From Bacteroidota bacterium (GTDB lineage Bacteria; Bacteroidota; Bacteroidia; JACPRZ01), in NCBI GenBank assembly GCA_016193485.1, contig JACPRZ010000016.1:1-64000 (forward strand): a stretch of DNA of 64,000 bases, read 5' to 3'. Numbering within the stretch: position 1 is the first letter of the stretch; every line of letters begins with the position of its first letter. The position numbers were made by a program, and so were the translations under genes. This document shows positions 35,023-42,177 of the stretch, piece after piece. The notes below the pieces were generated by a model. The model saw only the letters and a list, made by a program, of their open reading frames with translations, was not told where the DNA came from and searched no databases.

Positions 35023-36921
35023 ATGAAAAAGGTATTCGGAATTTACTTTTACAGTTTTTATTCCTGCCTGCCGTTGCGCCTGGCTTGTGCTGCCGGCAGG
35101 CAGTTTTTGTTTAATATTAAATATTTTCCTGTACTTCACTTCATTATTCTGTATTCCCTGAGCGGTGTTCATTATTCATTGGGTCAAAATTCAATAACCG
35201 ACTCACTTTCCGCGCGATTACAAATGAATATCAATGATACTGACCGCGTTAACACAATGCTTGACCTGGCGTGGGAAATAAGTTTCAGTAATCCCGATAC
35301 CGCCCTTACTCTCTCTATGAATACACTGACACTGTTAAAATCGGATGGGAATTTTACTTCAGAATGGAAAGCAATTGCATTTGGTAAAACATATCACCGC
35401 ATCGGTTCCTTCTATAATATAAAAGGAAATTACAGGTTGGCATTGGATTATTTTGCAAAAGCGCTTTACATCTGGTCGAAACTGGAACCTAAAGTATCAG
35501 AGTACCCGGCATCATTGATTCTCTCCTATAAAGCGACAACGCTTGTCAATACGGGTAATGCATTTAATGAACTGGGTGATTATGCTAAAGCTTTGAATCT
35601 TTATAAAAGAGCATTAAAAATAGATGAACTTTTGGGTGACAAGAGAGGAATTTCTGCCGATATCAACAATATCGGGTTGGTATATTCGCGCCAGGGTAAT
35701 TACCCCGATGCGCTTGATTGTTTTTACAGGGCTTTGAAAATTGATGCGGAACTCGGAGATAAAGACGGAATGACATATGATATGGGCAATATAGGCATCG
35801 TACTTTCCGAAAAAGGCGACTATCCTAAATCACTCCGGTATTTCCTGGGAGCGTTGAAATTGAACGGAGAAACCAATAACAAATATTACCTGGCGGCCCT
35901 GTACAGTAATATCGGGGTTATTTATGTCAACCAGTCCGAATACCTGAAAGCCCTCGACTTTTTTTCAAAAGCGTGGAAGATAGATGAGGAATTGGGAAAT
36001 AACTTCGGTATCGCAAGGCACATGGGAAATATCGGCAATATTTACAGAACAATGCCCGATACCTGTTATAGCGCATTGGGTTTAAATAAAGCCGATCGGT
36101 ATGCTAAAACCCTGGACAATTATCGCAAAGCATTGCAAATGGATATTGAAAACGGAAACAGGGAAGGCGTTGCAAGGCATCTTGATAATATCGGTAATAC
36201 CTTTATGAATTTGGCTGAGAGAAATGCAAAAGTTTCCGAAGCAAAACAATTGCTTGATACAGCATTGAAGTATTATTTCAAAGCAATGAAAACAGACCAT
36301 GAAATCGGTAACAGGGACGGAATTGCCCGGCACCTCGGGAATATCGGGTCTGTATACATGAGAATAGGAAATTTTACGGAAGCAGAAAAATACCTGTTCA
36401 GTGCAAAATCTCTAGCTGATAGCATCGGGGCAATAAATATTTTAATGAAGATTGCGTACCTCATGAGTGACCTCTATGATACAACAGGTAATTTTAAACT
36501 TTCACTGGTGCACTATAAAAGGTACAGTTTTTTAAAGGACAGTTTATTCAACGAATCAAAAAGTAAAGAAATTGGTAAACTGGAGGCGAAGTATGAATAC
36601 GATAAACAACAGGCGGTCGCGGAAGCAGAGCATAAAAAAGAGATTGAACTTGCCGGTGAACGTGAAAAACGACAACGGATTTTTATTTATCTCATAGCGG
36701 CAGTTGCAGTGGCAGTGACAGTCATCGCATTCATCATTTTCCGGTCGTTGAAAATAACCAGGAGGCAAAAGAGTATAATTGAAGGTCAGAAAAAACTGGT
36801 TGAACAGAAACAGGAGGAAATACTTGCGAGTATTCGGTATGCGAGAAGAATACAGAATGCGATGTTGCCAACGGAGAAGTATCTTGAGCGTATATTCAAA
36901 AAGACGATGAAAAATACTTAA
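35023..36921 (+). CDS. TPR-transmembrane sensor paralogue 3, lacks output domain
   Basis: 632 aa, the longest copy. The N-terminal segment contains a translated inverted repeat (CLPLRLACAAGRQ at 35064-35103) before the hydrophobic FIILYSLSGVHYSLGQN. About nine TPR units follow (NNIGLVYSRQGNYPDALDCF, GNIGIVLSEKGDYPKSLRYF and others). The C-terminal part repeats copy 2: charged helix, TM helix (IYLIAAVAVAVTVIAFIIF), coiled coil, ILASIRYARRIQNAMLP, stop after FKKTMKNT. It starts 24 bp after copy 2. Nucleotide identity with the other copies is highest over the last ~350 bp. Probable role: sensing or scaffolding part of a two-part signalling device. Confidence 0.85.
   Translation: MKKVFGIYFYSFYSCLPLRLACAAGRQFLFNIKYFPVLHFIILYSLSGVHYSLGQNSITDSLSARLQMNINDTDRVNTMLDLAWEISFSNPDTALTLSMNTLTLLKSDGNFTSEWKAIAFGKTYHRIGSFYNIKGNYRLALDYFAKALYIWSKLEPKVSEYPASLILSYKATTLVNTGNAFNELGDYAKALNLYKRALKIDELLGDKRGISADINNIGLVYSRQGNYPDALDCFYRALKIDAELGDKDGMTYDMGNIGIVLSEKGDYPKSLRYFLGALKLNGETNNKYYLAALYSNIGVIYVNQSEYLKALDFFSKAWKIDEELGNNFGIARHMGNIGNIYRTMPDTCYSALGLNKADRYAKTLDNYRKALQMDIENGNREGVARHLDNIGNTFMNLAERNAKVSEAKQLLDTALKYYFKAMKTDHEIGNRDGIARHLGNIGSVYMRIGNFTEAEKYLFSAKSLADSIGAINILMKIAYLMSDLYDTTGNFKLSLVHYKRYSFLKDSLFNESKSKEIGKLEAKYEYDKQQAVAEAEHKKEIELAGEREKRQRIFIYLIAAVAVAVTVIAFIIFRSLKITRRQKSIIEGQKKLVEQKQEEILASIRYARRIQNAMLPTEKYLERIFKKTMKNT
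35064..35103. repeat. 10-bp inverted repeat translated in signal region of TPR copy 3
   Basis: CTGCCTGCCG (35064-35073) and CGGCAGGCAG (35094-35103) flank a 20-bp loop. The arms match the core of the palindrome in the tRNA copies. Coding in frame. Confidence 0.85.
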
Positions 36922-36934
36922 CATAGATGAAATA

Positions 36935-38632
36935 ATGGAAAAGGTAATCGGAATTTATTTTAACATTTTTTATTCCTGGCTGCCGTTGCGCTTGGCTTGT
37001 GCTGCCGGCAGGCAGGTTTTGTTTTATATTAGACATTTTATTGCGTTTAACTTCATTATTCTGTATTCCTTAATCGGTGTTCATTATACCTTTGGTCAGT
37101 ATTCAAAAATCGACTCGCTTAGCGAACGCCTCCGGATGGCGCTCCACGACACCGTCCGGATAAATACCCTCAACGCCCTCTTTACCGAATACATTTACTC
37201 CGAACCGCAAAAAGCGCTCGAATATGCGCAGCAGGCATTAAAATTATCGCAGGAATTTAACTGGAAAAAAGGCATAGGAAATTCCTTCCGTGCCTTAGGA
37301 CATTATTATTACATTCATAACGATTTTAACAAAACACTTGACTACTGGATAAAAACATTAAGAGTAAGAATAGAACTCCACGACCGTAAAGGTATTGCCG
37401 CCACCCTCAGCAACATCGGAACAGTTTATTATAACCAATCCGACTACCACAAAGCCCTGGATTATTACTTCAAAGCATTATCAATAAATGAAGAACTCGG
37501 AGATAAAAGTGGCATGGCAATTACCGTGGGAAACATCGGGCTTGTTTTTATGGATCAGGGTGATTACCCCAAAGCATTGGATTTTTATTTCAAAGCATTA
37601 TCAATAAAGGAAGAACTCGGAGATAAAAGTGGAATAGCGATCACCCTGGGTAACATCGGGCTTATTTTTTCGGATCAAGGCGATTACCCCAAAGCATTGG
37701 ATTTTTATTTTAAAGCCATGAAAATTAATGAAGAAATCGGAGATAAAAGAACAACGGGAAAAAACTTCGGTAACATCGGACTTGTTTATGATGAGCAAGG
37801 TGACTACCCTAAAGCGCTGGACTATTATTTCAAGGCATTATCAATCAATGAAGAACTCAGAGATAAAAGGGGAATGGCAACAGCCCTCGGCAACATCGGT
37901 AATGTATATCTGCAGCAAGGTGAAAACCACCCCCACCCATCTCAAAAGGAAGGGTTTTATGCCAAAGCGCTGGATTATTATTTCAAAGCATTGATAATAA
38001 AGGATGAACTGGGGGATAAAAGAGAAATTGCCATAACCATCAGCAACATTGGCTCTCTTTATACAGCAACAGGAAGGTACAAAGAAGCGGAGGAATACCT
38101 GCTCCGGGCAATGAGCATTGACAAAGAGATAGGAGCGTTGGATGGAGAAAGACACCGTGAAGAAGCGTTAAGCGAACTCTATGAAAAAACCAACCGCTTC
38201 CTACTTGCATTGGAGCACTACAAAAAATACAGTGCGGTTAAGGATAGATTATTCAACGAATCAAAAAGTAAAGACATTGGTAAGCTGGAGGCGAAGTATG
38301 AATACGATAAAAAACAGGCAGTCGCGGAAGCAGAGCATAAAAAAGAGATTGAACTTGCCGGTGAACGCGAAAAACGACAACGGATTTTTATTTATCTCAT
38401 AGCGGCAGTTGCAGTAGCCGTGGCAGTGATTGCAATTATTATTTTCCGTTCGCTTCGCATTACGAACCGACAAAAGAAAATTATTGAAGAACAAAAGCGC
38501 CTTGTCGAATGTAAACAAGAAGAAATTCTGGCGAGCATACGGTACGCAAGGAGGATTCAAAATGCGATGCTGCCAACGGAGAAGTATCTTGAACGAATAT
38601 TCAAAAAGACAATGTATACTGACGGAATTTGA
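36935..38632 (+). CDS. TPR-transmembrane sensor paralogue 4, ends inside a hairpin element
   Basis: 565 aa. Same N-terminal repeat insertion as copy 3, then SEPQKALEYAQQALKLSQ and about seven TPR units that are closely similar to each other in DNA (DQGDYPKALDFYFKALSI). One TPR carries a 30-bp in-frame insertion (HPHPSQKEGF, 37928-37957). Shared tail: charged helix, TM helix (IYLIAAVAVAVAVIAIIIF), coiled coil and ILASIRYARRIQNAMLP. After FKKTM the protein ends YTDGI, encoded by the left arm of a strong hairpin at 38615-38667. Thus a repeat element occupies the point where a SpoIIE domain would continue. The solitary phosphatase gene lies 138 bp downstream. Confidence 0.85.
   Translation: MEKVIGIYFNIFYSWLPLRLACAAGRQVLFYIRHFIAFNFIILYSLIGVHYTFGQYSKIDSLSERLRMALHDTVRINTLNALFTEYIYSEPQKALEYAQQALKLSQEFNWKKGIGNSFRALGHYYYIHNDFNKTLDYWIKTLRVRIELHDRKGIAATLSNIGTVYYNQSDYHKALDYYFKALSINEELGDKSGMAITVGNIGLVFMDQGDYPKALDFYFKALSIKEELGDKSGIAITLGNIGLIFSDQGDYPKALDFYFKAMKINEEIGDKRTTGKNFGNIGLVYDEQGDYPKALDYYFKALSINEELRDKRGMATALGNIGNVYLQQGENHPHPSQKEGFYAKALDYYFKALIIKDELGDKREIAITISNIGSLYTATGRYKEAEEYLLRAMSIDKEIGALDGERHREEALSELYEKTNRFLLALEHYKKYSAVKDRLFNESKSKDIGKLEAKYEYDKKQAVAEAEHKKEIELAGEREKRQRIFIYLIAAVAVAVAVIAIIIFRSLRITNRQKKIIEEQKRLVECKQEEILASIRYARRIQNAMLPTEKYLERIFKKTMYTDGI
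36975..37016. repeat. Inverted repeat translated in signal region of TPR copy 4
   Basis: Arms 36975-36985 and 37006-37016 pair with one mismatch. Same element as in copy 3, so it was present before these two copies duplicated or was spread by gene conversion. Confidence 0.8.
37928..37957 (+). repeat. 30-bp in-frame insertion within a TPR unit
   Basis: Neighbouring units read QGDYPKALDYYF; this one reads QGEN, then ten extra codons HPHPSQKEGF, then YAKALDYYF. The insertion is exactly 30 bp and lies in the loop between the two TPR helices. Confidence 0.8.
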
Positions 38633-38667
38633 TTTTGCAAGTTTGCAAAATCAAATTCGTCAGTATA
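38615..38667. repeat. Long hairpin (25-bp stem) at the end of TPR copy 4
   Basis: Left arm 38615-38640 and right arm 38643-38667 pair fully except for one bulged G at 38625, with a 2-base loop. The left arm encodes the last residues and TGA stop of copy 4. No T-run follows, so it is better read as a palindromic repeat than as a standard terminator, though it may halt or protect the transcript. Confidence 0.85.
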
Positions 38668-38691
38668 AAACACATAACACAGATTGAATCA

Positions 38692-38745
38692 TGAAAAAGG
38701 TAATCGGATTTTATGTTATTCATTCCTTTGGATTAACCTGCTCCT
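38692..38745 (+). pseudogene. 5' remnant of a fifth TPR cassette
   Basis: After a junction like the others (CACAGATTGAATC) the sequence reads MKKVIGFYVIHSFGLTCS and stops. MKKVIGFY matches the first codons of copies 3 and 4; the TPR body is gone. It lies directly before the solitary SpoIIE gene. Confidence 0.55.
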
Positions 38746-38758
38746 GAAATAAATAATA

Positions 38759-38766
38759 TATCTTTG
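38759..38766 (+). promoter_or_regulatory. -7 promoter box TATCTTTG
   Basis: TAnnTTTG match ending 4 bp before the ATG at 38771. If used, the transcript would be leaderless or nearly so. A TTTG at 38727-38730 is spaced wider than the usual -33 element. Confidence 0.4.
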
Positions 38767-38770
38767 CCCT

Positions 38771-39484
38771 ATGGAAGCAAATCTTCCCGACCCAAAGAAC
38801 TTCTTTATCCTTTACCGGCCTAAGGATATCGTAAGCGGTGATTTTTATTTTGCCCAATCCCATACACCACCGGGATCCAACGATGAAATATTATATATCT
38901 GCACAGCCGACTGCACCGGTCACGGTGTTCCAGGGGCATTGATGAGCATGCTCGGTATATCTCACCTGAATGAAACCATTACGGAAAAAAACATCCTGCG
39001 TCCTGACGCTGTTTTGAATGATATCCGCGATGGAATCATTACCGCCCTCAATCCTGAAGGAAGCGATGAAGAAGCCAAAGACGGAATGGATTGCGTTCTA
39101 TGCGCCTATCAGTTTAAAAAAATGAAACTTGAGTTTGCCGCAGCCAACAACCCCCTGTGGGTGGTTCGTAAAAATGAACTTATAGAATATAAAGCCGACC
39201 GGATGCCGGTAGGCATATCCAAGGGCGTCATAAAACCCTTTACACATCAGGAAATTGAACTGATGAAAGGCGATATTATCTACACATTTTCTGATGGATA
39301 TGCCGACCAGTTTGGCGGTCCCAAAGGAAAAAAATTCACCTATAAACGGCTTGAAGAAAAATTTCTTGAGGTCAGCATTAAGCCCATGGAAGAACAGAAA
39401 ATAATACTTGAAAAATCTTTTGATGATTGGAAAGGGTCGCTTGAGCAGATAGATGATGTTCTCGTGATTGGGGTAAGAATTTGA
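38771..39484 (+). CDS. Solitary SpoIIE-type PP2C serine/threonine phosphatase domain
   Basis: 237 aa, catalytic domain only. The metal-binding and structural motifs are all present: RPKDIVSGDFYF, TADCTGHGVPGALMSMLG, DGMDCVLCAY and FSDGYADQFGG. Family members dephosphorylate Ser/Thr on partners such as anti-anti-sigma factors. In Bacteroidota this domain commonly follows TPR, a TM helix and a coiled coil in one protein. Its first residues (MEANLPDPKNFFILY) are what would follow KYLERIFKKTM in the four upstream sensor genes, so the natural gene appears split at exactly this point. A -7 box lies immediately upstream. murF-alr starts 11 bp downstream. It may be a trans-acting output for the sensors. 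Confidence 0.9.
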   Translation: MEANLPDPKNFFILYRPKDIVSGDFYFAQSHTPPGSNDEILYICTADCTGHGVPGALMSMLGISHLNETITEKNILRPDAVLNDIRDGIITALNPEGSDEEAKDGMDCVLCAYQFKKMKLEFAAANNPLWVVRKNELIEYKADRMPVGISKGVIKPFTHQEIELMKGDIIYTFSDGYADQFGGPKGKKFTYKRLEEKFLEVSIKPMEEQKIILEKSFDDWKGSLEQIDDVLVIGVRI

Positions 39485-39495
39485 ATCCATAAATC

Positions 39496-41979
39496 ATGCC
39501 TTACACGATCGGAAGAATAACCGGAATAATAAAGGGAACACTTCAACATTCAAAACATAATTGTCAGATCCGTTATCTGCTGCATGACAGCCGCGCCATA
39601 ACTTTCCCTGAAACTTCGCTTTTTTTTGCCATAAGAGCGCCTCACAATGACGGGCACCGATACGTGACCGATGCTTACCGTAAAGGCGTAAGGAATTTTG
39701 TTGTTTCCGGGATGGAAAAGGAATTTGCCGGAATGAAAGGGGCTTCTTTTATTTTCGTTAAAGATACTCTTACCGCATTACAGACATTATGCGCTTTTCA
39801 CCGCACGCAATTCAATATTCCAGTAATCGGCATCACCGGCAGTAACGGAAAAACCATTATTAAAGAGTGGTTGTTCCATCTTCTATCGGACGATTACCGG
39901 ATAGTGCGAAGCCCGAAAAGTTACAATTCGCAGATAGGTGTGCCGCTCTCTGTCTGGCAGATGGCAAATGAGGATACCCTCGCAATTTTTGAAGCGGGAA
40001 TTTCAAAACCCGGTGAAATGAAACGCCTGCAGAAAATAATCTTGCCAAGAATAGGAATTTTCTCAAATATCGGTAACGCCCACAGTGAAAACTTTATCAA
40101 TACAATTGAAAAATTAAAAGAAAAACTTGAACTTTTTGTCAATGTCAAAACACTGGTTTATTCATCAGACCATTTAATTATTGACAGGGAAATCAGGAAA
40201 GCGGGTTTACATAAAAAAATGAAATGCATGTGCTGGTCAAAAAAACACCGGGCTGACCTGCAGATAATATCACTTAAACGTGATAATAATTCGACACATA
40301 TTGACGGGAGATATCAAAATAAACATATTTCAATTTCAATACCTTTTATTGACGATGCCTCGGCTGAAAATGCCATTCATTGCTGGCTGGTTCTTCTTTT
40401 TCTCGGATATGACAACGATATTATCCGTGAAAGGATGAAGACGCTCTCACCGGTTGCCATGCGGCTTGAGATGAAAGAGGGAATAAACAGATGTTCAATC
40501 ATCAATGATTTTTATAATTCCGATACGGGTTCGCTGGCGGTCGCCCTTGATTTTATGAACAGGCAAAAGCAGCATAAAACGCGCACAGTAATTCTATCCG
40601 ATATTTTGCAGAGCGGTAAAAAAAGTGATGCGCTTTACGGTGAAGTGGCGCATTTGCTTGAAGCCGGGAACGTAAATCAACTGATCGGGATAGGAAATAA
40701 TATCAGAGGTCAGGTAAATAAGTTTCATGGGATGCGGACTTCATTTTTTACTACAACAGAAGAGTTCCTGCAGCAATATCCTTTGTCGGGTTTGCAAAAC
40801 AGCGCTATTCTCCTTAAAGGCGCCCGCGTATTTGAATTCGAACGGATAAACCGGGCGCTTGAAAAGAAGTCGCATGAAACAGTTCTCGAAATAAACCTGA
40901 ATGCGCTGATCCAGAACCTCAATTTTTTCCGCACAAAAATCAAACCATCCGTAAAAGTGATGGCAATGGTAAAAGCATTCTCGTATGGAAGCGGCAGTTA
41001 TGAAATCGCAAATATCCTCCAGCATCATAATGCCGATTACCTTGCAGTTGCCTGTGCCGATGAAGGCGTTGAACTGCGAAATGCAGGAATTACTCTTCCC
41101 ATTGTGGTTATGAACCCTGAAACCGGGACTTTTGACCTTATGCTTCAACACTCTCTTGAACCTGAAATATATAATTTTAGGATACTTAAACTGCTTGACG
41201 CTTTTTTAACAGCGAGGGCAATTACTTCGTCCACTCCTTTTTCAATCCATATTAAGATTGATACCGGTATGCACCGGCTCGGTTTTTTGAAAAATGAAAT
41301 AAATGAACTTGTAAAATTTCTGAAAACACGGCCGTATCTGAATATTAAATCGGTTTTTTCACATCTCGCAGCAAGCGATGAATCGGCACATGATAAATTT
41401 ACCCGGGAACAGATTAACCTCTTCAACGAAACCAGCGGATCGTTTTGCAGGAATTTTTCCTATCCCGTACTGAGGCATATTCTTAATTCTGCCGGCATCG
41501 TCCGTTTTCCTGATGCTCACTTTGATATGGTGCGGCTTGGTATAGGTCTTTATGGAATCGGAAACGATGAAATCATGCAAAAAAAACTGCAGCAGGTAAG
41601 CCGGTTGAAAAGCGTCATTGCCCAGGTCAAAACCATTCCACCCGGGGAATCGGTTGGCTATGGAAGGATGGCGATTTCCGATAAAGAGCGAAAAATAGCC
41701 ATCGTTCCTGTGGGATATGCCGATGGTCTGGACCGTAAACTCGGTAACGGAATTGGTAAACTGCTCATTAACGGAAAATTTGCCCCGGTTACCGGTAACA
41801 TCTGCATGGACCTTTGCATGGTTGACATTACCGGCATTACGGCATCAGAAGGGGATGAAGTTATTATCTTTGGTGAAGAATTTTCCGTTGCTGAATTTGC
41901 CAGGCAGGCGGATACAATTCCCTATGAAGTGATGACCGGGATTTCAGGGAGAGTGAAACGTGTTTACTTTTATGAATGA
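39496..41979 (+). CDS. Bifunctional MurF ligase / alanine racemase
   Basis: 827 aa, a fusion typical of Bacteroidota. The N-terminal half is UDP-MurNAc-tripeptide:D-Ala-D-Ala ligase: Mur ligase P-loop in GITGSNGKT (about 112-120), SPKSYNSQIGVPLS and the later YNSDTGSLAVALDF. The C-terminal half from about residue 460 is a PLP-dependent alanine racemase: PLP Lys493 in MVKAFSYGSG, HIKIDTGMHRLGF, and the second catalytic Tyr in VGYGRM. Together the two supply D-alanine and add D-Ala-D-Ala to the peptidoglycan precursor in the cytosol. The P-loop reads GKTIIKEW where many homologues have GKTxxKE, so it looks active. Symbols would be murF and alr. Confidence 0.95.
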   Translation: MPYTIGRITGIIKGTLQHSKHNCQIRYLLHDSRAITFPETSLFFAIRAPHNDGHRYVTDAYRKGVRNFVVSGMEKEFAGMKGASFIFVKDTLTALQTLCAFHRTQFNIPVIGITGSNGKTIIKEWLFHLLSDDYRIVRSPKSYNSQIGVPLSVWQMANEDTLAIFEAGISKPGEMKRLQKIILPRIGIFSNIGNAHSENFINTIEKLKEKLELFVNVKTLVYSSDHLIIDREIRKAGLHKKMKCMCWSKKHRADLQIISLKRDNNSTHIDGRYQNKHISISIPFIDDASAENAIHCWLVLLFLGYDNDIIRERMKTLSPVAMRLEMKEGINRCSIINDFYNSDTGSLAVALDFMNRQKQHKTRTVILSDILQSGKKSDALYGEVAHLLEAGNVNQLIGIGNNIRGQVNKFHGMRTSFFTTTEEFLQQYPLSGLQNSAILLKGARVFEFERINRALEKKSHETVLEINLNALIQNLNFFRTKIKPSVKVMAMVKAFSYGSGSYEIANILQHHNADYLAVACADEGVELRNAGITLPIVVMNPETGTFDLMLQHSLEPEIYNFRILKLLDAFLTARAITSSTPFSIHIKIDTGMHRLGFLKNEINELVKFLKTRPYLNIKSVFSHLAASDESAHDKFTREQINLFNETSGSFCRNFSYPVLRHILNSAGIVRFPDAHFDMVRLGIGLYGIGNDEIMQKKLQQVSRLKSVIAQVKTIPPGESVGYGRMAISDKERKIAIVPVGYADGLDRKLGNGIGKLLINGKFAPVTGNICMDLCMVDITGITASEGDEVIIFGEEFSVAEFARQADTIPYEVMTGISGRVKRVYFYE

Positions 41980-42023
41980 TCTTTAAATTTTCCATATTTA
42001 ATTTCCGCCCCTATAGTTCAACG

Positions 42024-42043
42024 CCTGCCTGCCGGCAGGCAGG
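42024..42043. repeat. 20-bp perfect palindrome in D loop of copy A
   Basis: CCTGCCTGCCGGCAGGCAGG, equal to its reverse complement. The same 20 bp occupies the same site in copy B (46370-46389). Confidence 0.9.
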
Positions 42044-42082
42044 GGATAGAATAGGAGTTTCCTAAACTATAGATCCAGGTTC

Positions 42083-42122
42083 CCTGACTGCCCTGCCTAC
42101 CGGCAGGCAGGCGTCAGGCAGG
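42083..42122. repeat. 40-bp hairpin element in T loop of copy A
   Basis: Outer CCTGAC pairs with GTCAGG and inner CCTGCCT with AGGCAGG. Found at the same T-loop position (after GGTTC) in copies B (46428-46467) and D (46842-46881). Confidence 0.88.
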
Positions 42123-42177
42123 GATTCCTGGTAGGGGTACTGTATCGGTGATTTTACTATTTTTGATTCTTCCGGCC

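Larger units (their letters stand above)
42007..42139 (+). pseudogene. tRNA-Arg-like copy A with palindromes in D and T loops
   Basis: Follows the intact tRNA-Arg(CCU) at 46725 base for base except for two insertions: 20 bp at 42024-42043 in the D loop and 40 bp at 42083-42122 in the T loop, both self-complementary. Acceptor (GCCCCTA/TAGGGGT), D, anticodon-loop (TTCCTAA) and T stems remain. One anticodon-stem base is changed (ACTAT instead of ACTCT), giving a mismatch. Probably not a working tRNA unless the inserts are removed. Confidence 0.75.

Noticed and set aside
38615-38667. Rho-independent terminator after TPR copy 4
   Set aside because: The stem is strong but is followed by TATAAAAC rather than a T-run, and the left arm is coding; it fits a palindromic element better.
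42007-42139. tRNA copy A as an intron-containing functional tRNA
   Set aside because: The inserts are in the D and T loops, not the anticodon loop, are too short for group I or II introns, and the anticodon stem has a mismatch. Transcription is not excluded, so it is listed as a pseudogene.
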